A stretch of 12,049 nucleotides of DNA from contig CALYNN010000032.1 in assembly GCA_945221685.1 (NCBI GenBank), forward strand, positions 1 to 12,049, written 5' to 3'. Below the pieces are notes generated by a model. The model ran no database searches. It saw nothing but the letters and a program-made list of their open reading frames with translations, and had not been told where the DNA came from. Of the stretch, positions 1 through 7,658 are shown piece after piece. Position 1 is the stretch's first letter; every line of letters begins with the position of its first letter. Origin of the DNA: an uncultured Clostridia bacterium. GTDB lineage: Bacteria > Bacillota > Clostridia > Oscillospirales > Acutalibacteraceae. The translations under genes and the position numbers were made by a program.

Positions 1-48
1 CGAGATCATGCCTAGTCTCGGGGGCTCGGAGATGTGTATAAGAGACAG
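1..48 (+). other. Nextera i7-side adapter (technical sequence)
   Basis: This is not genomic. It reads six bases of the P7 arm (CGAGAT), an 8-nt index at 7-14 (CATGCCTA, which I recall as Nextera i7 N706), the read-2 linker at 15-29, and the 19-bp Tn5 mosaic end at 30-48. The linker has one mismatch: G instead of T at position 21. An apparent GTG start at 34 lies inside the mosaic end, so it is artificial. Confidence 0.98.
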
Positions 49-567
49 GCCTTTGACGATGTGCTTAAGGCAATAAGTCATTCAAAGGGCGTTAAGGGAA
101 GAATAGAGGTTGTTCCCTGCGACAGAGATTTTACTATTATTATCGACTATGCCCATTCTCCCGACGGTCTTGAAAACATTATCAGCTCCCTGCGTGAAAT
201 TGCAAAGGGCAGAGTAGTAACGCTTTTCGGCTGCGGTGGAGACAGAGATAAAACAAAGCGTCCCAAAATGGGCAGGATTGCGGCGGAGCTTTCCGATTTC
301 TGCGTAGTAACCTCCGATAATCCCCGAAGCGAAAATCCATCGGAAATTATTAAGGATATTTTGGTTGGTATGCAGGGAATCGACACTCCCTATGAGGTTG
401 TTGAAAACCGAAGGGAAGCAATTAAGTACGCAATAGAAAACGCTAAAAAGGATGATATAATCCTTCTTGCCGGTAAGGGACACGAAACCTATCAGATTTT
501 ACCTACAGGCACAATTCATTTTGACGAAAGAGAAGCTGTAGCACAGGTGCTCAGCGAGCTTAAGTAA
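49..567 (+). CDS. murE: MurE, UDP-MurNAc-L-Ala-D-Glu:meso-DAP ligase (C-terminal part, 5' truncated)
   Basis: This cytoplasmic ATP-dependent ligase adds meso-diaminopimelate to UDP-MurNAc-L-Ala-D-Glu in peptidoglycan precursor synthesis. About 172 residues are visible, against roughly 480-500 for the family. They cover the end of the central ATPase domain and the C-terminal substrate domain; the N-terminal and P-loop parts are cut off by the adapter. Visible landmarks are YAHSPDGL (about nt 148-171), the DNPR motif (nt 316-327) and GKGHETYQ near the end. In characterised MurE enzymes DNPR reads the meso-DAP carboxylates, whereas lysine-adding enzymes differ there, so a DAP-type wall is inferred. 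The reading frame runs open into adapter bases, so no start codon is present. The TAA is followed one base later by the murF ATG, which implies one transcript. Confidence 0.95.
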   Translation, partial: AFDDVLKAISHSKGVKGRIEVVPCDRDFTIIIDYAHSPDGLENIISSLREIAKGRVVTLFGCGGDRDKTKRPKMGRIAAELSDFCVVTSDNPRSENPSEIIKDILVGMQGIDTPYEVVENRREAIKYAIENAKKDDIILLAGKGHETYQILPTGTIHFDEREAVAQVLSELK

Positions 568-568
568 T

Positions 569-1921
569 ATGGAAGCTTTAAAATTAAGTGAAATTGCCAA
601 TGCCTGCGGAGGCAGCTTTAACAAAGAGGCGGAAATAACCGGCGTTTCAATCGACACCCGCAAGGTTAAGCCCGGTGATTTGTTTATTTGTATCAAGGGT
701 GAAAGGTTTGATGGCCATTCCTTTGCCGAAGCGGCAATGGAAAAGGGAGCCGCCGCCGTAATGGTGCACAGTCCTGTTAGTGAAAGCCTTCCTGCCGTTA
801 CTGTTGAAAATACCTCGAATGCTCTTTTAACCCTTTCAGGCTATTACCGCAGTAAATTTGATATTCCTCTTGTGGCGCTGACAGGCTCGGTAGGCAAAAC
901 AACAACAAAGGAATTTACTTATCTTGTTGTAAGCTCACAGTACAATACGGTAAAAACCTTGGGAAATCTTAATAACGAAATAGGACTTCCCCAAATGCTT
1001 TTTCAGCTTGACAGCTCAACCGAGGCGGCAGTTATTGAAATGGGAATGAACCATTTCGGAGAAATACACAGGCTGACATCTTCGGCACAGCCAAATGTTG
1101 CGCTGATTACAAACATAGGTGTATCCCATATAGAAAACCTCGGCTCAAGAGAGGGCATACTTAAAGCAAAGCTGGAAATTCTCGACGGCTTGAAAAAAGG
1201 CTCGCCCCTTATTTTGAACGGAGATAACGATTTGCTTTCAACTGTAAAAAGCGATGACTTCAAAATATATTTTTACGGTATTGAAAACGGAGATTTTAAA
1301 GCCGAAAATATTTCCGAGGAAAACGGCTCAACAAGCTTTACCGTAAATTATTTCGGAAAGAGTCAGAAAATTACAATTCCAACAATAGGAATTCATAATG
1401 TTTATAACGCTCTTGCGGCGTTTGCGGTAGGCTTTTGCCTAAGCATACCGCCTCAGCAATGCGCTGATGCTCTCGGCAAATATGCGCCCGAGGGAATGCG
1501 GCAGAAAACCGTAAAAGCAGGGGGAATAACTGTTATTGAGGATTGCTACAACGCAAGTCCCGATTCAATGAAGGCCGCAATAACAACCCTTGCAAATACC
1601 GAGGGAAAAAGAAAAATTGCAGTTCTTTCGGATATGCTGGAGCTTGGCTCTTATTCAGATGAAGCTCACCGTCAGGTTGGCGAGATGGCGGCTGAAAACA
1701 ATATCGACCTGCTTTTTACCTTCGGCGAGGCTTCGGTAAATATTGCCGAGGGTGCAAAAAGCAAGGGGATGAAAAATGCTTTTCATTTTAACAGTAAGGA
1801 AGAAATGACGGCTGCGCTTCTTGATACATTAGAGGAAAACGACACTGTTATCTTTAAGGCGTCAAGGGGAATGAAGCTGGAGGATGTAATCCATAGTGTA
1901 TATGACAGGTGGGGAAAATAA
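569..1921 (+). CDS. murF: MurF, UDP-MurNAc-tripeptide:D-Ala-D-Ala ligase
   Basis: This cytoplasmic ligase joins D-Ala-D-Ala to the UDP-MurNAc tripeptide, giving the complete pentapeptide precursor. The 450-residue product is full length for the family. An N-terminal substrate domain with SIDTRKVKPGDLFI (about residues 27-40) precedes the ATPase P-loop TGSVGKTTTKE (105-115) and the NLNNEIGLP segment (133-141). The segment EDCYNASPDSMKAA marks the boundary to the C-terminal Mur-ligase domain. The ATG at 569 is one base after the murE stop, and only a weak purine-rich SD lies in the murE end, so translational coupling is likely. The stop codon directly abuts the mraY start. I see no missing key residues. 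Confidence 0.97.
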   Translation: MEALKLSEIANACGGSFNKEAEITGVSIDTRKVKPGDLFICIKGERFDGHSFAEAAMEKGAAAVMVHSPVSESLPAVTVENTSNALLTLSGYYRSKFDIPLVALTGSVGKTTTKEFTYLVVSSQYNTVKTLGNLNNEIGLPQMLFQLDSSTEAAVIEMGMNHFGEIHRLTSSAQPNVALITNIGVSHIENLGSREGILKAKLEILDGLKKGSPLILNGDNDLLSTVKSDDFKIYFYGIENGDFKAENISEENGSTSFTVNYFGKSQKITIPTIGIHNVYNALAAFAVGFCLSIPPQQCADALGKYAPEGMRQKTVKAGGITVIEDCYNASPDSMKAAITTLANTEGKRKIAVLSDMLELGSYSDEAHRQVGEMAAENNIDLLFTFGEASVNIAEGAKSKGMKNAFHFNSKEEMTAALLDTLEENDTVIFKASRGMKLEDVIHSVYDRWGK

Positions 1922-2974
1922 ATGAACAGTACAGTAGCAATAATCATCAGCATAGTGTGCGCCTTCGGCGTAACGGCAGGACTTGGATTTGTTATTATTC
2001 CGTGGTTGAGAAAGCTTAAATTCGGTCAGACTATTCTTGAAATAGGCCCAAGCTGGCACAAGTCAAAGCAGGGCACACCGAATATGGGCGGAATTATGTT
2101 TATTATCGGTATCGTTGTTTCCTTCGCGGTTAGTATGCTGACAGTGCATCTAACAGGAGGAAAAATCGAAAGCGATTATTCAGCCATAATGCAGGGCAAG
2201 GAAAAGGTACTGCTTATATCCGGCTTAGTGCTTGCTCTTGGCTTTGGAATTGTAGGCTTTGCAGACGACTTTATTAAAATCAGGCTCAAAAGAAACGAGG
2301 GACTTTCGCCAAAGCAAAAAACTCTCGGTCAGCTTATAATGAGCTTCGGCTACATTTTAACCCTTTGGCTTTCTCATAATACAAGCTGGTATATTCCTTT
2401 TATCGGCGTAATCAATTTTGAAAAAAATGCTTTAACCGCAGTAATCTTTTGGGCGTTGAGCTTCTTTATAATTTACGGCTGTGTTAATTCGGTTAATCTT
2501 ACAGACGGTATTGACGGACTTTGCTCATCGGTAACCTCAACTGTTGCGATAGCATTTATAGTAATCGGCTCAATTCAGTCCTTTTTGGGAATTCAGCTTT
2601 TTGCAGGTGCGCTTTTGGGCGGTATGTTCGGCTTCCTTTGCTGGAACTGGAATCCTGCAAAAACCTTTATGGGCGACACAGGCTCTCTGTTTTTGGGAGG
2701 TATGGTTGTTGCGTTGGGTTATCTTTGCAAATGCCCTCTGCTTTTGCTTCCTATCGGAATCGTTTATGTTTGCGAAACAATGAGCGATATTATTCAGATT
2801 GGCTATTTCAAAATTACACATGGCAAGCGTGTATTTAAAATGGCGCCTATTCACCACCACTTTGAAATGTGCGGCTGGAAGGAAAAGAAAATTTGCGTAA
2901 TCTTTTCTCTCACAAATGCCATCGGTTGTGCAGTTGGAGTATTGCTGCTGTATTTCGGCAATTTCAATAACTGA
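1922..2974 (+). CDS. mraY: MraY, phospho-MurNAc-pentapeptide translocase (lipid I synthase)
   Basis: This integral membrane enzyme transfers phospho-MurNAc-pentapeptide from UDP to undecaprenyl phosphate, making lipid I on the inner face of the membrane. The 350-residue protein has about ten hydrophobic segments, the expected MraY topology. The family motifs are intact: the Asp pair in GFADDF (D115, D116), NLTDGIDGL (192-200), FMGDTGS (249-255) and the loop HHHFE (311-315). The ATG begins immediately after the murF TAA, and a good SD (AGGTGGGG, 1907-1914) lies inside the end of murF with a 7-nt spacer. In most dcw clusters murD follows; here the next gene, after 48 nt, is ftsW. Confidence 0.97.
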   Translation: MNSTVAIIISIVCAFGVTAGLGFVIIPWLRKLKFGQTILEIGPSWHKSKQGTPNMGGIMFIIGIVVSFAVSMLTVHLTGGKIESDYSAIMQGKEKVLLISGLVLALGFGIVGFADDFIKIRLKRNEGLSPKQKTLGQLIMSFGYILTLWLSHNTSWYIPFIGVINFEKNALTAVIFWALSFFIIYGCVNSVNLTDGIDGLCSSVTSTVAIAFIVIGSIQSFLGIQLFAGALLGGMFGFLCWNWNPAKTFMGDTGSLFLGGMVVALGYLCKCPLLLLPIGIVYVCETMSDIIQIGYFKITHGKRVFKMAPIHHHFEMCGWKEKKICVIFSLTNAIGCAVGVLLLYFGNFNN

Positions 2975-3022
2975 TTTACAAAAAACTTTGAACTAAAAAA
3001 ATTATGAAAGGAGCAGTGACAT

Positions 3023-4240
3023 ATGCCAAAAGGCTCAAATACAAACGGAAATAATTCAAAAATTATCAGTACAAAGTCAAAGGATCCCACAGGCTTGAAA
3101 AACAAGCTGTTTGTAACCGGCAGTATTGATGTTCCGTTTTTAGCAATTACAATAGCCCTTTTAACTATCGGGCTTATAATGCTCTTTTCAGCTTCATATC
3201 CATATGCCTACTCTCGAAGAAGCGACCACAATTCCTTCTATTTTATAAATAGGCAGCTTATATTTGCCGCTTTAGGCGTAGTTGCTATGCTTGTAATGTC
3301 AAAAATAAACTATAAATGGCTAAAGGTGGCAACCATCCCTCTTTATGCCATAACCATAATACTGCTGATTCTCGTTTTGTTTCTTCATTCCGATGTATCG
3401 GCAGACAGCGGCGAGGATTTTAAGCGCTGGATTCAAATCGGACCTATTCAGTTTCAGCCGTCGGATGTTGCAAAATTTTCGCTTATTCTTGCTTTGGCAT
3501 TTTATATTTCCCGTTATTATGAAAAAATGAAAACCTTTAAATACGGAATTGTTTTTCCTTTGCTTATTATCGGTGTAATATGCGGTCTTATTGTATTGGA
3601 AAAGCATTTGTCCTGCTTAGTGCTTGTGTTCTTTATAGGCGCGGCATTAATGTTTGCCGGCGGCACAGATTGGAAGGTGTTTATTTTCGGCTTGGCGATT
3701 ATGGCAGTAGCAGTTGTCTTTATTGTAAATAATCCGAAAATTCTTGATGAATATGCCGGAGACAGAATTACCGCTTGGCTTGATAAGGATTTTTCACCCG
3801 GAGATAAACGCTGGCAAACAAATAATTCGCTTTATGCCATAGGATCCGGAGGCTTGACCGGTGTTGGCTTAGGTAACTCAATGCAAAAATATTTGTATGT
3901 GTCTGAGCCGCAAAACGACTTTATCTTTTCAATAGTATGCGAGGAGCTTGGCTTTGTAGGCGCAGCATTTATTCTGTTTTTATTCGGCGCCCTTGTTTGC
4001 CGAGGCATTAAGATAGCAAAAAACACAGGCGACCGTTTCGGCTCTCTGCTTGTTATCGGTATTGTAAGTCAGGTCGGAATACAGGTTGTGCTGAATATTT
4101 TGGTAGTAACCGATACAATTCCAAACACGGGAATTGCATTGCCGTTTTTCTCCTACGGCGGCACGGCTATGATGATGTTGTTGTTTGAGATGGGAGTAGT
4201 TCTTTCGGTATCAAGAAAATCAAGTCAGATGAAGGTGTAG
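3023..4240 (+). CDS. ftsW: FtsW, septal peptidoglycan glycosyltransferase (SEDS family)
   Basis: FtsW polymerises lipid II into glycan strands at the division septum, normally together with a class B penicillin-binding protein. The 405-residue product starts with a hydrophilic cytoplasmic tail of about 35 residues rich in Asn, Lys and Ser, then has about ten membrane segments. SEDS landmarks are KRWIQIGPIQFQPSD (about 134-148), SEPQNDFIF (294-302) and the C-terminal PFFSYGG (374-380). Asp299 corresponds to the Asp that is essential in characterised SEDS polymerases. The SD AAAGGAG (3007-3013) sits 9 nt before the ATG at 3023. SEDS paralogues RodA and SpoVE share these motifs; the place between mraY and murG favours FtsW. 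A spoVE-like role cannot be excluded. The gene occupies the slot after mraY where murD would be expected first. Confidence 0.92.
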   Translation: MPKGSNTNGNNSKIISTKSKDPTGLKNKLFVTGSIDVPFLAITIALLTIGLIMLFSASYPYAYSRRSDHNSFYFINRQLIFAALGVVAMLVMSKINYKWLKVATIPLYAITIILLILVLFLHSDVSADSGEDFKRWIQIGPIQFQPSDVAKFSLILALAFYISRYYEKMKTFKYGIVFPLLIIGVICGLIVLEKHLSCLVLVFFIGAALMFAGGTDWKVFIFGLAIMAVAVVFIVNNPKILDEYAGDRITAWLDKDFSPGDKRWQTNNSLYAIGSGGLTGVGLGNSMQKYLYVSEPQNDFIFSIVCEELGFVGAAFILFLFGALVCRGIKIAKNTGDRFGSLLVIGIVSQVGIQVVLNILVVTDTIPNTGIALPFFSYGGTAMMMLLFEMGVVLSVSRKSSQMKV

Positions 4241-4243
4241 AAT

Positions 4244-5362
4244 ATGAAAATAATTTTTGCAGCCGGCGGAACCGCAGGTCATATCAATCCTGCTCTTGCC
4301 GCGGCGAATTACATCAGAGAAACAGTAGACGAAGCAGAAATACTTTTTATCGGTACAGCCGACCATATGGAAGCACGGCTTGTTCCGTCAGCAGGCTTTG
4401 ATTTTAAAACAATCGAAATTTCCGGCTTTAGGCGCTCCTTTTCGCCTGCGGCTGTTAAGCATAATTTAAAAACTCTTGCAAGGCTTGTAAGGTCGTCAGG
4501 CGAGAGTAAAAAAATAATAAAGGAATTTAATCCCGATGTAGTGGTAGGCTTCGGAGGATATGTTTCAGGCCCTGTTTTGCAGACTGCCGTAAAAATGGGG
4601 ATACCTACCTGTATTCATGCCCTCAACGCTTTTCCGGGAATATCATATACAGCCCTTGCAAAACAAGCAGAGGCCCGAATGGTTTACTCGCAGGATGCAA
4701 TAAATCACCTTGAGCCGAAAAATGAGGCAGTTGTTACGGGACTTCCCGTAAGAGGCGAACTGCTTAAGGCAGACAGAGATGTAGCAAGAGCACAGTTAAA
4801 TATTCCCGACACGGCAAAGCTTGTGCTTTCCTTCGGCGGCTCCTTAGGTGCGGCGCCGCTTAATGAGGCTATGTTCGATATTTTGAAGAATAGCGCGGAA
4901 AGCGGCAGATATTATCATATCCACTCTGTGGGCACAAACGGTGGAGAATACCTTAAAAAATTTGAAGCCGAAGGCTTCGTAAACGGTAAAAAAGGTACTG
5001 TTGAGGTTAGGCAGTATATTGATAATATGGATGTTTGTATGGCGGCAGCTGATTTGGTAATCGGCAGGGCAGGGGCCTCATCTATTTCCGAAATCGAGGC
5101 AATGGGTAAGGCATCAATTCTTATTCCGTCACCTTATGTAGCCGAAAATCATCAATACCATAACGCAATGTCTCTTGTAAACAGAAACGCAGGCTTTGTT
5201 ATTGAGGAAAAGAATTTAACCTCGGCAGCATTAAGTAAAATGATAGACGAGCTGTTATCGGACGAAGCAAAGCTGAAAAGCGTTGAAGAAAATGCAAAGA
5301 AAATGGCAGTAGCCGATTCAAGAGAAAGAATTGCAAAAATAATACTTTCACTGGCAAAATAG
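4244..5362 (+). CDS. murG: MurG, UDP-GlcNAc:lipid I GlcNAc transferase (lipid II synthase)
   Basis: MurG is a membrane-associated cytoplasmic GT28 glycosyltransferase that adds GlcNAc to lipid I, giving lipid II. The 372-residue product is full length. The N-terminal Rossmann domain has GGTAGHINP (8-16) and GFGGYVSGP (102-110). The C-terminal domain has FGGSLGAAPLN, GRAGASSISE and a PYVAENHQYHNA segment that matches the usual UDP-GlcNAc-binding Gln/Asn region. The odd point is residues 125-136, HALNAFPGISYT, where E. coli and B. subtilis have HEQN followed by LTNK: the Glu, Gln and later Asn are Ala, Leu and Tyr here. The start ATG is 3 nt after ftsW, with AAGGTG (4232-4237) at the ftsW end as a weak SD, suggesting coupling. 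Overall identity is not in doubt. Confidence 0.95.
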   Translation: MKIIFAAGGTAGHINPALAAANYIRETVDEAEILFIGTADHMEARLVPSAGFDFKTIEISGFRRSFSPAAVKHNLKTLARLVRSSGESKKIIKEFNPDVVVGFGGYVSGPVLQTAVKMGIPTCIHALNAFPGISYTALAKQAEARMVYSQDAINHLEPKNEAVVTGLPVRGELLKADRDVARAQLNIPDTAKLVLSFGGSLGAAPLNEAMFDILKNSAESGRYYHIHSVGTNGGEYLKKFEAEGFVNGKKGTVEVRQYIDNMDVCMAAADLVIGRAGASSISEIEAMGKASILIPSPYVAENHQYHNAMSLVNRNAGFVIEEKNLTSAALSKMIDELLSDEAKLKSVEENAKKMAVADSRERIAKIILSLAK

Positions 5363-5382
5363 CAAAATATCAACCTCTGCAT

Positions 5383-5403
5383 AAGATAACATAGATTTAT
5401 CTT
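5383..5403 (+). repeat. Small AT-rich inverted repeat ahead of the murA RBS
   Basis: AAGATAA (5383-5389) and TTATCTT (5397-5403) are perfect complementary 7-nt arms with a 7-nt loop, ending 3 nt before the murA Shine-Dalgarno. As RNA the hairpin would be weak. It has no terminator-type U-tract, and a role in murA translation is only a possibility. Confidence 0.35.
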
Positions 5404-5406
5404 TCC

Positions 5407-5416
5407 GGAGGGTGAT
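5407..5416 (+). promoter_or_regulatory. Strong Shine-Dalgarno fixing the murA TTG start
   Basis: GGAGGGTGAT closely matches the anti-SD of 16S rRNA. The GGAGG core (5407-5411) lies 8 nt before the TTG at 5420. The nearby ATG at 5415 is out of frame with MurA. The TTG start gives exactly the expected MurA N-terminus, with Lys22-Asn23 in family register, so the non-ATG start is well supported. Confidence 0.85.
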
Positions 5417-5419
5417 GAT

Positions 5420-6751
5420 TTGGAATTTTTTGAAATTACCGGGGGAAGCAGTCTTAGAGGCGAGGTCTCTTTACACGGTGCAAAGAACTCTGTACTGCCG
5501 ATTTTAGCGGCGGCAGTTCTTGTAAACGGTGAATGTATTTTACATAATTGTCCTAATTTAAGTGATGTAAGTCGAACGCTTGATATACTCAATAAGCTTG
5601 GTTGTACCGTTACTGCTGAGGAAAATACGGTTACCGTTAATTCTTCAAATATCAGCAGCTACTGTATTGATGAATGTGAAATGAGAGAAATGCGTTCATC
5701 AATACTGTTTTTGGGCAGTCTGATTGGCAGACTGAAAAACGCTTGTGTTTATTTACCGGGCGGCTGTGAAATAGGCACCCGACCTATTGATATGCACATA
5801 AAGGCGTTAAAGGAGCTTGGTGCCGAAATAGAGGAAAAGGGTTCCTGCCTTTGCTGTAAAGCAAGGAGAATAACCGGTAAAAAAATAATATTACCATATG
5901 CAAGCGTCGGTGCCACCGAAAATATTATGCTTTGCACCGCAGTATCACAGGGTACTACAACAATAATTAATCCTGCAAGAGAGCCTGAAATCTGCGATTT
6001 AGCAAGCTTTCTTAATAAGTGCGGAGCAAGGATAAGGGGAGCAGGGGAAAGCGAAATTGTAATAGAGGGAGTAGAAGGTCTGCACTCCTGCGAGCATACA
6101 ATTATTCCCGACAGGATTTTGGCTTCCACCTATATGAGTGCCTGTGCCGCTACGGCAGGAGATATAATTATTGCAGATATTGTCCCGTCGCATCTTGCGC
6201 CTGTGTTTCCCTACTTTAACGAAATGGGATGCCATATCTATTTAGATAAAAACCTAATGAGGATAACTGCACCGAAAAGATTAAAAAGAGTAAAAAAAAT
6301 AAACACTCTTCCTTATCCCGGCTTTCCAACCGATTCTCAATCACCGCTGGCGGCGGCGCTTTCGGTTGCAAAAGGAACATCGGTTATTAAGGAAACAGTG
6401 TTTGAAAACAGATTTCGATATGTAGGTCAGCTAAATCGTTTTGGTGCCGATATTGAGGTTAACGATAGAATAGCTGTAATTAACGGAGTAAAAAAGCTAA
6501 ATGCCGCCAATGTTGAAGCAACGGATTTAAGAGGCGGAGCAGCCTTGGTAATTGCCGCCCTTGCCGCAGAGGGAGTATCAACCGTAGATAAAATTAATTA
6601 TATCGACAGGGGATATGAAGCCTTTGAAAACGGTCTCGGCAGATTAGGAGCAAATATTAAGAGGATTTCAAATGGAAAAGAAAACGAAGAAGAAAAATCA
6701 GCGAAATACTACAGAGCCTGCTGCTCGGAGCAAATCTCGGCGCATACCTGA
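5420..6751 (+). CDS. murA: MurA, UDP-GlcNAc 1-carboxyvinyltransferase
   Basis: MurA catalyses the first committed step of peptidoglycan synthesis, transferring enolpyruvate from PEP to UDP-GlcNAc in the cytoplasm. The 443-residue product carries all expected active-site residues nearly in E. coli numbering: Lys22-Asn23 in GAKNS, Arg92, the catalytic Cys116 in PGGCEIGTRP, Asp305 in FPTDSQ, Arg371 and Arg397 in IDRGYE. A Cys at 116 predicts susceptibility to fosfomycin at the enzyme level, since resistant MurAs usually have Asp. The start is TTG with a strong SD. The enzyme normally ends near residue 417-420; here the frame runs on for about 25 charged, Cys-containing residues that overlap ftsQ by 80 nt. 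Firmicutes often carry two MurA paralogues; this one is embedded in the dcw cluster. Confidence 0.95.
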   Translation: MEFFEITGGSSLRGEVSLHGAKNSVLPILAAAVLVNGECILHNCPNLSDVSRTLDILNKLGCTVTAEENTVTVNSSNISSYCIDECEMREMRSSILFLGSLIGRLKNACVYLPGGCEIGTRPIDMHIKALKELGAEIEEKGSCLCCKARRITGKKIILPYASVGATENIMLCTAVSQGTTTIINPAREPEICDLASFLNKCGARIRGAGESEIVIEGVEGLHSCEHTIIPDRILASTYMSACAATAGDIIIADIVPSHLAPVFPYFNEMGCHIYLDKNLMRITAPKRLKRVKKINTLPYPGFPTDSQSPLAAALSVAKGTSVIKETVFENRFRYVGQLNRFGADIEVNDRIAVINGVKKLNAANVEATDLRGGAALVIAALAAEGVSTVDKINYIDRGYEAFENGLGRLGANIKRISNGKENEEEKSAKYYRACCSEQISAHT

Positions 6752-7658
6752 TAATGCGGATTTAAACGATTTCGGATTGGAGCCGCCGAAAATCTATCGC
6801 GATTCACAGCGAATGATTAATCAGCAAAAAAGCGCAAAAGGCTCAAGCACGGAAAATCGCCGTAAAAGCGGAGGAAATCCTCAGCCGACAAACGCAAGCA
6901 AAAGAAAAAAGGAATCCCATAAAAGAGAAAAGAAAAACAAGCTGATTAAAACCGTAACAGCAGTGGTGGTGGGAATATTTGTTATTGCACTTGCTACCGT
7001 CATTGCCCTGACTGCGTTTTTCAAGGTTACCGATTTTACCGTTAAGGGCAGTAAAATTTATTCAAAGGATGAGATTGTAAGTCATTTTACAGTTAAGCAA
7101 GGTGACCGTTTGTTTTTGACCGATATGGATAAGGCATCGAAATATCTTGAACAGAGTCTACCGTATGTGTATTCGGTTCAGGTAAAAAGAAAAATACCGG
7201 GAACCGTAGAATTAACAATAAAGGACGCAACTGCGGCGTACTCGATTAAAAATGAAGATAAAACATATATACTTCTTGACGACAATTTTAAGGTGCTTGA
7301 AAACTCGGCAAAAAAGTCTACCGGCACTATAATTTCAAAATCAAAAATACTTAAGGCAGAGCCGGGTATGATAATAGAGTTTGAAAATGAAGATATAGCC
7401 TCTTGTTTGAAACAGCTTGCAGAATGTATTAAAGCAAATAATTTTAAGGAAATAACGGCAATTTATTCAAACTCAATTAACGATAACTATGTTGTTTATG
7501 ACGGCAGAATAACCTTTAAGCTTGGAGACTGTCAGGAGCTTGAAAAGAAAATATATCAGGGACTTGCCGCCTGTGAAAAGCTCGACAACTCAAGTCCTAA
7601 TACGAAGGGCGAAATGAATATAACAGGTGACAAGCAAATATACTTTACAGAGAAATAA
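6672..7658 (+). CDS. ftsQ: FtsQ/DivIB, divisome membrane scaffold protein
   Basis: FtsQ (DivIB in Gram-positives) is a bitopic protein that links the early and late divisome through its extracellular POTRA domain and associates with FtsL/DivIC. The 328-residue product has a long basic cytoplasmic tail (1-91, rich in Lys, Arg and Asn), one membrane helix (about 92-116), and a POTRA domain beginning FKVTDFTVKGSKIYSKDEI (117-135) and running to about residue 188. A less conserved beta domain follows. The ATG at 6672 has an SD-like AAGAGGA (6659-6665). The next in-frame ATG (6813) has no SD and would remove half the tail, so I keep the upstream start despite its 80-nt overlap with murA. No ftsA follows. 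An inverted repeat covers the stop codon. Confidence 0.9.
   Translation: MEKKTKKKNQRNTTEPAARSKSRRIPDNADLNDFGLEPPKIYRDSQRMINQQKSAKGSSTENRRKSGGNPQPTNASKRKKESHKREKKNKLIKTVTAVVVGIFVIALATVIALTAFFKVTDFTVKGSKIYSKDEIVSHFTVKQGDRLFLTDMDKASKYLEQSLPYVYSVQVKRKIPGTVELTIKDATAAYSIKNEDKTYILLDDNFKVLENSAKKSTGTIISKSKILKAEPGMIIEFENEDIASCLKQLAECIKANNFKEITAIYSNSINDNYVVYDGRITFKLGDCQELEKKIYQGLAACEKLDNSSPNTKGEMNITGDKQIYFTEK

Noticed and set aside
34..48. GTG start codon for the first open frame
   Set aside because: It lies inside the Tn5 mosaic end of the adapter. The residues it adds are adapter-encoded, and the gene is a truncated murE from 49.
82..483. Open frame of 133 codons on the - strand inside murE, and similar frames inside murG, murA and ftsZ
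   Set aside because: Each is fully antisense to a conserved gene with intact motifs and shows no family resemblance of its own.
2975..3010. Possible promoter ahead of ftsW (TTTACA at 2975-2980)
   Set aside because: No -10 hexamer appears at 16-19 bp; the nearest candidate, TTATGA, is 21 bp away. The A-richness alone explains the resemblance.
6672..6813. Later ATG at 6813 as the FtsQ start, avoiding the overlap with murA
   Set aside because: It has no Shine-Dalgarno, and the upstream ATG at 6672 has an AAGAGGA at proper distance and yields a typical basic cytoplasmic tail.
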